Shown: positions 1-6,450 of the stretch, one piece after another | Numbering within the stretch: the stretch's first letter is position 1 | Layout: every line of letters starts with the position of its first letter | From: Caldifarciminota bacterium | GTDB lineage: Bacteria; Hydrothermota; Hydrothermia; B15-G9; WFZT01 | Length of the DNA stretch: 15,622 bases | Direction: 5' to 3' | Assembly: GCA_026986235.1 (NCBI GenBank) | Contig: JALSOY010000067.1 | Span: 1-15,622, forward strand | Position numbers and translations under genes: made by a program | Notes under the pieces: model-generated | Databases searched by the model: none | What the model saw: only the letters and a program-made list of their open reading frames with translations | Told to the model about the DNA's origin: nothing

Positions 1-759
1 CTCCACATCGCGCATGCGGGCATCTACGCCCTTGGAGCGTATCTTGCTCTCATTGCATATAAGATTTATCCCAACATATACTTTGCCTTTCTGTTTGCCA
101 TGGTGGGCGCATCCCTTGCCGGTTACATCGTTCAGAGGTATCTTTACTGGCCACTCCTTGATAAGCCCCGTATCGTGCCCCTAATTGCCTCCATAGGCCT
201 TTTTCTTGCCCTCGAAGAGCTCTACAGACTGATCTGGGGTCCCTATGTAATACCCTTTCCCCGGGTCTTCCACTGGAAGACCTTTTCTGTAGGCCACATA
301 AGGTTTCCCGGGGCAGACCTGTTTGTTTTTGGTGTTTCCCTCCTTTTCCTTTTCCTGCTTTACTGGCTTGTCAATAAAACGAGGATAGGTCTTGCCATGA
401 GGGCTGTGGCTGACGATAAGGAAGTTGCCGAAGCATCCGGGATTAATTCAAAAATGACGATAGCCCTGTCCTTCGTCATAGGCTCCGCTCTCGCTGGTGC
501 CGCTGGTTTGATGGTGGGCGTCTATTACAACTCTATTTATCCTACCATGGGTGATGTGCCCGCTTACAAAAGTCTTGCTGTAATAGTCGTTGGTGGTATG
601 GGTAGTATTGAAGGAACCGTGCTTGCAGGCTTTGGCCTTGGTCTTCTTGAGGCTCTACTCTTAGGTTATCTCCCCTTCGCCTTCCCTCGGGACGCCCTCG
701 CATTTATCGCCATGATCGCTTTCCTGCTCATTAAACCGGAAGGGATCTTCGGGAAATGA
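1..759 (+). CDS. livH: Branched-chain amino acid ABC transporter permease LivH (5' partial)
   Basis: One of the two inner-membrane permease subunits of a LivHMGF-type importer for leucine, isoleucine, valine or related substrates. The frame is open from base 1, so the start lies upstream of the window; 252 codons are visible. The first visible residues, LHIAHAGIYALGAYLAL, match the family's early membrane segment and its G-A-Y motif. Several long hydrophobic segments follow. The cytoplasmic coupling (EAA-like) loop is seen as GLAMRAVADDKEVAEASGIN, and the late segment VIVVGGMGSIEGTVLAG is characteristic of the family. The stop overlaps the ATG of livM by 4 bases, as expected for a co-translated operon. 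The subfamily is confident. Exact substrate cannot be read from the permease; amides or urea remain possible. Confidence 0.93.
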   Translation, partial: LHIAHAGIYALGAYLALIAYKIYPNIYFAFLFAMVGASLAGYIVQRYLYWPLLDKPRIVPLIASIGLFLALEELYRLIWGPYVIPFPRVFHWKTFSVGHIRFPGADLFVFGVSLLFLFLLYWLVNKTRIGLAMRAVADDKEVAEASGINSKMTIALSFVIGSALAGAAGLMVGVYYNSIYPTMGDVPAYKSLAVIVVGGMGSIEGTVLAGFGLGLLEALLLGYLPFAFPRDALAFIAMIAFLLIKPEGIFGK

Positions 760-1622
760 ACTATTATCTCACCATCATCATTTACATGGGCATAAACTCC
801 ATCCTTGCCCTGAGTCTGAACATCATCGTGGGTTATGCGGGTCAGATTTCCCTCGGTCACGCAGCCTTTTATGGAATAGGGGCCTACACTTCCGCACTGA
901 TAGCCACAAAACTGGGCGTGTCATTCTGGGTCGCGATGCCACTGGCTATCTTGGTAACTGCCCTTGTTGGCGCCATTCTCGGTCTCCCTTCATTGAGGGT
1001 GAGCGAGGACTTCCTTGCCATCACCACCATCGGAATAAATTTCGTCGTTCAGGCAGTGTTCAAGTACATAAAATTTTTCGGTGGTGCTCTCGGAATAAGC
1101 GGAATTCCCTATCCAGGGATCGGGAAAAGACCCCTAAGCCTCCTTGAGTTTGCCCTCATGACACTTATTTTTACGGTTATCTCTGCCCTTATCTCATTCA
1201 GAATAGGAAACTCCTGGATTGGACTTGGACTCAAGGCGGTGAGGGAGGATGAGCTTGCCGCCTCTTCAAGTGGTGTAAATGTTTACAAATTCAAAGTTCT
1301 CGCATTTGTCCTCGGGTCCGCCCTTGCCGGACTCGCCGGAAGTTTGTATGCCCACTTCATGATGTTTATAACCGCCGATGACTTCGGCTTTCCTCTCTCC
1401 ATTACCATTCTTTCCATGGTTGTAATAGGTGGTATCGGTACTGTCAGAGGTGCATTTCTCGGTGCGATTATCCTCACTATTCTGCCTGAAGTTTTCAGGC
1501 CCCTTGCAGACTACAGGATGCTAATCTACGCGATTCTCCTGATTTTGTTTATGAGGTTCCTGCCTGAAGGTCTGGTTGGAGATGGAAGTATGATCTGGAA
1601 AAAGTTGAGAGGTGAGGCGTGA
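756..1622 (+). CDS. livM: Branched-chain amino acid ABC transporter permease LivM
   Basis: Second membrane permease of the LivHMGF importer, 288 residues, close to the usual size of short LivM proteins. The N-terminal part carries the diagnostic run NIIVGYAGQISLGHAAFYGI near residues 23-42, followed by GAYTSALIA. The coupling loop GLGLKAVREDELAASSSGVN and the late VIGGIGTVRGAFLGAI segment are both typical. It is hydrophobic throughout with a short basic C-terminus. The ATG overlaps the livH stop, and a purine-rich GGAAGGGA at 739-746 serves as a ribosome site. The 3' end overlaps the GTG start of livG by 4 bases (GTGA). It should pair with LivH to form the transmembrane channel energised by LivG and LivF. 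Confidence 0.95.
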   Translation: MNYYLTIIIYMGINSILALSLNIIVGYAGQISLGHAAFYGIGAYTSALIATKLGVSFWVAMPLAILVTALVGAILGLPSLRVSEDFLAITTIGINFVVQAVFKYIKFFGGALGISGIPYPGIGKRPLSLLEFALMTLIFTVISALISFRIGNSWIGLGLKAVREDELAASSSGVNVYKFKVLAFVLGSALAGLAGSLYAHFMMFITADDFGFPLSITILSMVVIGGIGTVRGAFLGAIILTILPEVFRPLADYRMLIYAILLILFMRFLPEGLVGDGSMIWKKLRGEA

Positions 1623-2365
1623 TACTGGAGGTAAGAAATGTAAAAAAGAGGTTTGGCGGTATTGAAGCACTGAAAGGGGTATCTCTCAGCCTGAGGAATG
1701 GCGAGGTCCTGGGTCTTATAGGTCCCAACGGAGCCGGTAAAACCACCCTTTTCAACTGTATTGCAGGCGTCTATCATCCAGACGATGGAGAGATCATTTT
1801 TAAGGGAAGGAGGATTGACAGACTGCCTCCCAATCGGATTGCCGCCCTGGGTATTGCAAGAACCTTTCAGATCGTAAAACCATTTAAAAATTTGAGCGTG
1901 CTTGAGAATGTGATGGTGGCCCTGGGATTGAAAAAATATCAGGGGTATAAACACCTTTTCAGGAAACCTTCATCGGGAGATTACGAAAGAGCTTTGAGTG
2001 TTCTGAAAACTGTGGGGCTTGAAAACAAGAGTGATGAGATTTCAGAAAACTTAAGTCTTGGTGAACTCAGAAGGCTTGAGGTCGCAAGGGCACTTGCCCT
2101 TGAACCTGAGATAATTTTGCTGGATGAGCCCTACGCGGGGTTGAGGAGAAACGAGGAGAACAGGATTTCTGACATGATCCAGGATCTTAAAAAGAGAGGG
2201 CTTTCTCTCATCATCGTTGAGCACCGGGTGAGGCTGCTCATGCAGCTGGTTGAAAGAGTCGTGGTCCTTGACATGGGAGAGGTCATTGCCGAGGGTACGC
2301 CGGGGGAGGTAAAGAAGGACCCCCGCGTTATAAAAGCCTATCTCGGGGAGGAAGAAGTTGCTTGA
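1619..2365 (+). CDS. livG: Branched-chain amino acid ABC transporter ATPase LivG
   Basis: One of the two cytoplasmic ATPases of the importer, 248 residues, the normal LivG length. Walker A is GPNGAGKT at residues 35-42. The ABC signature region reads NLSLGELRRLEVARAL, the LivG style in which R-R-L-E-x-A-R-A-L follows the signature. Walker B is EIILLDEPYAGL, and the switch histidine is in IIVEHR. The C-terminal segment with VIAEGTPGEVKKDPRVIKAYLG is the family's helical tail. The start is GTG at 1619, supported by the purine run GAGGTGAGG just upstream and by the 4-base overlap with livM. Its last 8 bases overlap livF. Confidence 0.95.
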   Translation: MILEVRNVKKRFGGIEALKGVSLSLRNGEVLGLIGPNGAGKTTLFNCIAGVYHPDDGEIIFKGRRIDRLPPNRIAALGIARTFQIVKPFKNLSVLENVMVALGLKKYQGYKHLFRKPSSGDYERALSVLKTVGLENKSDEISENLSLGELRRLEVARALALEPEIILLDEPYAGLRRNEENRISDMIQDLKKRGLSLIIVEHRVRLLMQLVERVVVLDMGEVIAEGTPGEVKKDPRVIKAYLGEEEVA

Positions 2366-3059
2366 AATCAAAGGTCTTAATGTCTATTACGACAGACTCC
2401 ATGTTTTAAAGGACATCGGATTTGAGGTGAAAAAGGGGGAAATTTTTGCTATTATTGGAGCCAATGGGGCGGGAAAAACGACACTTCTGAGGTCCATAAT
2501 GGGGCTTAAAGACATTAAGAGTGGAAGGATCTTGTTCAATGGTGAGGATATAACCCACCTGAAGGCGCATAAGAGGGCTGAAAAGGGAATATCACTCTCC
2601 TTTGAAGGAGGCAGGATACTGAGAACCCTGACCGTTGAGGAAAACCTCAGACTCGGGGCATATCTCGTGGACAGGAGGATGTTTGAAGAAAGGATAAAAT
2701 TTGTCTTTCAGCTGTTCCCCCGTCTTGAAGAGAGGAAAAACCAGGTAGCAGGAAGTCTTTCCGGAGGAGAGAGGCAGATGCTCTCGATTTCAAGAGCCCT
2801 GATGAGCAACCCCGGGCTTTTGATGCTCGATGAACCCAGTTTTGGACTCGCTCCCAAAATCGTCATTGAAATTTTTGAAGTTCTTGAGAAGCTGAATCGT
2901 GAAACGGGCCTTACACTGCTACTTGTGGAGCAGAATGTGAGACAGGCGTTAAAGATTGCCCACAGGGCACTTGTTATTGAGGCAGGTTATGAGATAACGA
3001 GGGGGACACCTGAAGAGATACTCGGAAAAAAGGATGTAATGGAAGCATATCTTGGCTGA
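2358..3059 (+). CDS. livF: Branched-chain amino acid ABC transporter ATPase LivF
   Basis: Second cytoplasmic ATPase of the importer, 233 residues, matching the shorter LivF size. Walker A is GANGAGKTTLL near residues 34-44, the signature is LSGGERQML, and Walker B is LLMLDEPSFGLAP, the classic LivF form. LLVEQNVRQAL holds the LivF-type switch region with Q-N in place of the LivG H-R. The start is TTG at 2358, with GGGAGGA at 2345-2351 at good spacing; an ATG start would remove the conserved first strand. It overlaps livG by 8 bases and ends the transporter operon. uvrC starts 42 bases later. Confidence 0.94.
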   Translation: MLEIKGLNVYYDRLHVLKDIGFEVKKGEIFAIIGANGAGKTTLLRSIMGLKDIKSGRILFNGEDITHLKAHKRAEKGISLSFEGGRILRTLTVEENLRLGAYLVDRRMFEERIKFVFQLFPRLEERKNQVAGSLSGGERQMLSISRALMSNPGLLMLDEPSFGLAPKIVIEIFEVLEKLNRETGLTLLLVEQNVRQALKIAHRALVIEAGYEITRGTPEEILGKKDVMEAYLG

Positions 3060-3101
3060 CCCATGGATAACGGAGGGGGAAAAGTGTAATTTAATATTCC
3101 C

Positions 3102-4907
3102 ATGAACGAGTTTCTGCTTGACAGGATCAGGACGGTCCCGGAAAAGCCTGGAGTTTACATTTTCAAGGATGCCCGGGGAAATGTACTTTATGTCGGAAAG
3201 GCGAAGAACCTGAAGAACAGGTTGAGAAGCTACCTTCAGCCACAGGAGAATCCAAGGCTACGGGTGATGGTGTCCAAGATCCGTGATCTTCAGCTTATTT
3301 TAACGGGTTCAGAGTCAGAAGCCCTCCTGCTCGAGGCAAACTTAATAAAACAGTTTAAGCCCTATTACAACATCAGGTTGAAAGACGATAAAAAGTATCC
3401 TTACCTGAAGATTACTATCAAGGACTACTATCCGGGAATATTTGCGACGCGTGACCTCAGCGATAAGGATTCCATTTACTTTGGCCCCTACACATCAGCG
3501 AGGGCATTGAGAAAGACCATTCGCATGGTCAGAAACCTTTTCCCTGTGAGAACATGCACATACAACTTGAAGCCGGGAAAGAGGTTTCCTGCCTGTATAG
3601 ATTATCACATAGGTAAGTGTGTGGGACCCTGTGTGGCAGATGTACCAAGGGAAGAGTACATGAGACTCGTTAACGGTATTATAGAGCTTCTCTCTGGAAG
3701 AACGACGAAGGTTGAGAAGATCCTGGAGGAGGAGATGAAGAGAGCTGCGGAAGCCCTTGAGTTTGAACGCGCCGCAAAGATCAGGGATAACCTGCTCGCC
3801 CTCAGGGAACTACTTTCCCCCCAGAGTGTCATTACGCCCAACGGAAAGGACCTTGAAGTCTGGGGATACGCCCTATCCCGAAATTTCGGAGTTTTCGTGG
3901 TTTTTAATGTCAAAACCGGTAAACTCGTTTACAAGGAGACCTTTTTTGTTGACACGGAGCCCGGTATCGGAGAGATTGAGACATTCGAAAAATTTCTATG
4001 GCAGTATTATTCATCCGCAACTCTCTGGACAGATTTGATAGTCTTGCCGGAACTCCCTCCGAGTGTTGACCACCTCAGGTCCTATCTTGAAAAGAAGACC
4101 GAGAGGAAGATAAGGATCAGGAAACCGGTGGCAGACGAGAACTCCCTCGTAAAACTTGCCATGGAGAATGCCAGTAAGGAACTTGAGATCGAGATTACAA
4201 GGTTGAAAATCGACGATGCGGCAGTCCATCCGGCACTTTTTGAGCTAAAAGACATCATGGGTCTTGAAAAGATACCAGAAAGAATAGAGGCAGTGGACAT
4301 ATCACACACATTTGGGAGCAATCCCGTCGGAAGCGTCGTGGTGTTTGAAAGAGGCTACCCCAGGAAGTCCGAGTACAGGAAGTACAGGATAAAAACCGTT
4401 CAGGGTATAGATGACTTCAGCATGATACATGAGGTGGTAAAGAGGAGATTGAGGAGACTGATAAAGGAGGGGAAAAGGTTGCCGGACATATTCGTGATCG
4501 ACGGTGGGGTAGGTCAGCTGAATCAGGCTGTAAAGGCGGCCGAGGATCTGGGTGTAAAAGAAGTTTATTTTCTTGCGATAGCAAAGAGATTTGACGAGCT
4601 CCATACACCGGATGGGAAGGTATTGATGTTGCCCAGGAGGTCGGAAGCTTTGAAGTTGATCCAGAGGTTAAGGAACGAGGCCCACAGGTTTGCCGTTTCC
4701 TTCCACAGGGATTTAAGGACAAAGGAAGGGTTTGTGTCTTTCCTTGACACCATTCCAGACATAGGAGAGAAGAGGAAAAGGGCGTTGATTGCATACTTTG
4801 GCAGTCTTTCGAGACTCATGTCCGCCTCTATGGAGGAGATTCAGAGGGTTGAGGGGATAGGACCGAAACTTGCGAAAAAAATTTACTACCACCTCCACGG
4901 AGAATAA
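3102..4907 (+). CDS. uvrC: UvrABC excinuclease subunit C
   Basis: Dual-incision nuclease of bacterial nucleotide excision repair, 601 residues, normal length. The N-terminal GIY-YIG nuclease is visible at about 16-45 (PGVYIF, LYVGKAKNLKNRLRSYL). Four cysteines at 152, 165, 173 and 177 match the positions of the iron-sulfur ligands described for UvrC. A UVR (UvrB-binding) helix pair lies at about 205-237 with FERAAKIRD. The RNase H-like nuclease begins around D399 in AVDISHTFG and continues through FVIDGGVGQL and RNEAHRFAV. The C-terminus has tandem helix-hairpin-helix motifs (IPDIGEKRKRALI, VEGIGPKLAKKI). ATG 3102 is the first start after an in-frame stop at 3087-3089. No Shine-Dalgarno lies at normal distance; the nearest, GGAGGGGG, is more than 20 bases upstream. 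Confidence 0.97.
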   Translation: MNEFLLDRIRTVPEKPGVYIFKDARGNVLYVGKAKNLKNRLRSYLQPQENPRLRVMVSKIRDLQLILTGSESEALLLEANLIKQFKPYYNIRLKDDKKYPYLKITIKDYYPGIFATRDLSDKDSIYFGPYTSARALRKTIRMVRNLFPVRTCTYNLKPGKRFPACIDYHIGKCVGPCVADVPREEYMRLVNGIIELLSGRTTKVEKILEEEMKRAAEALEFERAAKIRDNLLALRELLSPQSVITPNGKDLEVWGYALSRNFGVFVVFNVKTGKLVYKETFFVDTEPGIGEIETFEKFLWQYYSSATLWTDLIVLPELPPSVDHLRSYLEKKTERKIRIRKPVADENSLVKLAMENASKELEIEITRLKIDDAAVHPALFELKDIMGLEKIPERIEAVDISHTFGSNPVGSVVVFERGYPRKSEYRKYRIKTVQGIDDFSMIHEVVKRRLRRLIKEGKRLPDIFVIDGGVGQLNQAVKAAEDLGVKEVYFLAIAKRFDELHTPDGKVLMLPRRSEALKLIQRLRNEAHRFAVSFHRDLRTKEGFVSFLDTIPDIGEKRKRALIAYFGSLSRLMSASMEEIQRVEGIGPKLAKKIYYHLHGE

Positions 4908-5185
4908 CCCCCTTGAGGGTGTTTGAATAATACCCCTTTTGCCAGAGGGGGCTTTAAAAATCCCTTTTTCAAATGGGAACTTTAGAACCCCAGATCTCCC
5001 TTCGCAAGAGGAAAGACAAAAGGGGATTAATACCGCTAAAAATACAATCCCCCTGTTTCCCCCTTCACCAAGGGGGATTTTGGAAGACGACAAATTTCCC
5101 TTATCCAAGGAGGATTTTACGAGACAAACATCCCCCTTCTTTAGAAGGGGGATGTTTACCTCTTAAAAAACCACCTTTAGATGGG
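4907..5185. repeat. Array of imperfect CCCCCTT...AAGGGGG palindromes
   Basis: The non-coding stretch after uvrC holds about eight short inverted repeats of one style, a pyrimidine arm C3-5T2-4 and a purine arm A1-2G3-5 around a 3-6 base loop. Units are at 4907-4920, 4933-4950, 4961-4978, 4997-5012 (imperfect), 5059-5076 (perfect 7 bp arms, loop CACC), 5097-5114 (imperfect, core 5099-5110), 5126-5157 (perfect 15 bp arms) and 5171-5185. A further pairing joins 5021-5028 with 5046-5054. Centres are about 28 to 37 bases apart between close neighbours, and the last three are about 37 apart. Similar C/T-rich palindrome families are scattered between genes in many bacterial genomes. Function is unknown; multi-copy status elsewhere in this genome is inferred, not seen. 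Confidence 0.75.
5126..5157. repeat. Perfect 15-bp inverted repeat (strongest unit of the palindrome array)
   Basis: Arms AAACATCCCCCTTCT (5126-5140) and AGAAGGGGGATGTTT (5143-5157) are exact reverse complements separated by two T residues. As RNA it would form a stem of about 13-14 pairs with a small loop on either strand. It lies about 75 bases upstream of the argC promoter and is not followed by a T run on the + strand, so a transcription-blocking role between uvrC and argC is possible but not shown. Confidence 0.85.
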
Positions 5186-5233
5186 AAATAAGTTTATGGA
5201 GAAAAATATTTTTCGAACACCCTATACCCCCCC

Positions 5234-5262
5234 TTGACTCACACACCTTGTTATTGTATAAT
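5234..5262 (+). promoter_or_regulatory. sigma70-type promoter of the argCBG operon
   Basis: -35 TTGACT (5234-5239) and -10 TATAAT (5257-5262) are separated by 17 bases: 11 of 12 consensus positions at optimal spacing. The start of transcription would fall near 5269-5270, giving a leader of about 185 nt before argC. It is the only strong promoter-like element between uvrC and argC and points towards the arginine genes. Confidence 0.85.
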
Positions 5263-5270
5263 TATGCAAC
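5253..5270 (+). promoter_or_regulatory. Candidate ARG box (ArgR operator) over the argC -10 element
   Basis: The core TGTATAATTATGCA (5255-5268) matches 12 of 14 positions of the E. coli-type ARG box core TGAATWWWWATTCA; the two differences are at symmetrical positions. The enclosing TTGTATAATTATGCAA (5254-5269) is palindromic at 7 of 8 pairs. It contains the whole -10 hexamer and the likely start site, the expected place for ArgR repression. No argR gene is in this window, so the regulator is inferred. Confidence 0.6.
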
Positions 5271-5274
5271 TAAA

Positions 5275-5364
5275 ATGAAAAAATATAAGACACGCAAACC
5301 TCATAAGATTCCGGTTGCCTCTCCGGAGCGTGAGTTTAGATCCCTTTACAGAAGATCTTTTTGA
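5275..5364 (+). CDS. Possible 29-codon leader peptide with five Arg codons
   Basis: ATG at 5275 opens a 29-codon frame (stop 5362-5364) in the argC leader. The product starts MKKYKTRKPHK and ends EFRSLYRRSF. Arginines are at codons 7, 19, 22, 26 and 27, with tandem AGA AGA just before the end. The stop directly abuts the hairpin at 5365. No Shine-Dalgarno is present, but the ATG lies 12 bases after the -10 hexamer, the same distance as for recF, so it could be read from a near-leaderless message. The Arg content, the tandem pair and the place in front of an arginine operon suggest a regulatory leader peptide. This is inference; the frame is also lysine-rich and may be chance. Confidence 0.35.
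   Translation: MKKYKTRKPHKIPVASPEREFRSLYRRSF
5276..5289 (+). promoter_or_regulatory. Weak second ARG-box-like site
   Basis: TGAAAAAATATAAG matches 10 of 14 positions of the ARG box core, with an intact left half-site and a poor right half-site. It begins exactly 21 bases after the first box core. That is the usual spacing of paired ARG boxes bound by an ArgR hexamer. Much of the match is A/T richness, so alone it would not be convincing. Confidence 0.35.
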
Positions 5365-5392
5365 TCCCGGGGTGACGATCAGTTACCCGGGA
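5365..5392 (+). promoter_or_regulatory. Strong leader RNA hairpin upstream of argC
   Basis: Left arm TCCCGGGGTGAC (5365-5376) pairs with right arm GTTACCCGGGA (5382-5392) as 11 pairs with one bulged G and a GATCA loop; one inner pair is G-U. It starts at the base after the stop of the 29-codon leader frame and ends in the first base of a Shine-Dalgarno-like AGGAG (5392-5396). No T run follows, so it does not look like a classical intrinsic terminator. A role in ribosome access or as an attenuation element is inferred. Confidence 0.6.
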
Positions 5393-5407
5393 GGAGTGAT
5401 TGAAATC

Positions 5408-5461
5408 ATGGATAGGTATATTTTTACAAATTTTTCCGGAACGGAGGAAGTCAAATGGTAA
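5408..5461 (+). CDS. Possible 17-codon upstream frame coupled to argC
   Basis: ATG at 5408 opens MDRYIFTNFSGTEEVKW, ending at TAA 5459-5461, six bases inside argC in another frame. The argC Shine-Dalgarno lies within this frame, and AGGAG at 5392-5396 lies 11 bases before its ATG. An in-frame GTG at 5396 could extend it by four codons. The overlap with the argC start is the geometry of translational coupling. I recognise no family and it may be fortuitous. Confidence 0.3.
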   Translation: MDRYIFTNFSGTEEVKW

Positions 5462-6450
5462 AGGCTGGAGTGGTGGGTGCATCTGGATTCACCGGTTACG
5501 AACTTTTAAGACTCCTCAGTGGGCATTACTCTGTTGAAATAGCCTTTGCCACTTCGGACGAGTATCAGGGGAAGCCTGTGGGCTCGGTGTTCCCCTCCCT
5601 GAGCCACATAGAGTTAAACTTCGTGTCTCACAGCCGTGCTCTTGAGTTTACTGATGTTGATGTGGTTTTCACTGCCCTTCCACACGGTAAATCTGCACAG
5701 TATGTGGAAAAGTTCCTGAAATCCGGAATCCGCGTCATCGACCTTGCAGGCGATTCACGCTTCCGTAGCCCCGAAACCTTCAAAAGGTGGTATGGTATAG
5801 ACCATCCAGCGCCATTCTATCTTCATCAGGTGGTTTACGGCATCCCGGAAATTTTTAATAAGGAGGTCAAAAGGGCACACATCGTGGCAAATCCCGGATG
5901 CTATCCCACCAGCGTGATAATTCCACTTTATCCCATCAGGAATTTCATTGGCCCTGATGTGGTGGTTGACTCCAAGTCCGGCGTTTCTGGAGCCGGGAAA
6001 ACCTGCTCCGATAAGACGCATTTCGTGACTGTGAACGAGAACTTTTTCGAGTATTCTGTTGGCAGGTCCCACAGGCACATCGGTGAAATGGAGGAGTACC
6101 TCGGAAAAGAAGTAATTTTTTCAGCAGGTCTCCTCCCCGCGACACGGGGCATTCTATCCACGATTTATGTCAGAAAAGGAGGCTCCGTAAATTTATACGA
6201 AAAAATCCTCGAATTTTATGATGGCGCACCGTTTGTGAAGGTTTTTAAAGAAACAACAGTTTCTCTGAAGGCTGCCCTGTATTCAAACAACATACTGATC
6301 TCTGTCTTCGAGGATAAAAACAGGGCGGTCATCGTATCTGTAATAGATAATCTCATAAAAGGAGCGGCTGGACAGGCCGTACAAAACATGAACCTGATGT
6401 TTGGTATAGACGAGGCAAAAGGCCTACCCACTGGAGGTATTGAGATATGA
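5455..6450 (+). CDS. argC: N-acetyl-gamma-glutamyl-phosphate reductase
   Basis: Third step of arginine (ornithine) synthesis: NADPH-dependent reduction of N-acetylglutamyl phosphate to the semialdehyde, in the cytoplasm. The 331 residues are slightly shorter than the common 340-350. The Rossmann start is KAGVVGASGFTGYELLRLL at residues 3-21. The catalytic cysteine is C149 in ANPGCYPTS, and the catalytic histidine region is GRSHRHIGEME around H206-H208. DLAGDSRFR and LLPATRGILSTIY are further family signatures. ATG 5455 has GGAGGA at 5443-5448 with a 6-base gap. The stop overlaps the argB start (ATGA). Expression probably follows the ARG-box promoter at 5234-5270. Confidence 0.96.
   Translation: MVKAGVVGASGFTGYELLRLLSGHYSVEIAFATSDEYQGKPVGSVFPSLSHIELNFVSHSRALEFTDVDVVFTALPHGKSAQYVEKFLKSGIRVIDLAGDSRFRSPETFKRWYGIDHPAPFYLHQVVYGIPEIFNKEVKRAHIVANPGCYPTSVIIPLYPIRNFIGPDVVVDSKSGVSGAGKTCSDKTHFVTVNENFFEYSVGRSHRHIGEMEEYLGKEVIFSAGLLPATRGILSTIYVRKGGSVNLYEKILEFYDGAPFVKVFKETTVSLKAALYSNNILISVFEDKNRAVIVSVIDNLIKGAAGQAVQNMNLMFGIDEAKGLPTGGIEI

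Noticed and set aside
1526..1954. 142-codon antisense frame across livM and livG
   Set aside because: Shadow of two well-conserved overlapping genes; composition and lack of signals do not support a protein.
4713..5108. 131-codon antisense frame covering the end of uvrC and the palindromes
   Set aside because: Low-complexity composition from the repeats and the complement of a conserved uvrC segment; no start signal.
4907..5185. CRISPR array
   Set aside because: Repeats differ from each other, are near-perfect palindromes of variable size, and the intervals are too short and irregular for spacers; no cas genes nearby.
4939..5191. Open frames of 72-75 codons in two + frames through the palindrome array
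   Set aside because: They are made of the repeat units themselves (P-L-S-K-E-D, P-F-F-R-R-G type runs), lack a ribosome site and resemble no protein family; such spurious frames are usual in C/T-rich palindrome clusters.
5270..5454. T-box or known riboswitch in the argC leader
   Set aside because: No T-box core (AGGGTGGNACCGCG type) or other riboswitch core that I know was recognised; the single strong stem and small frames do not match those classes.
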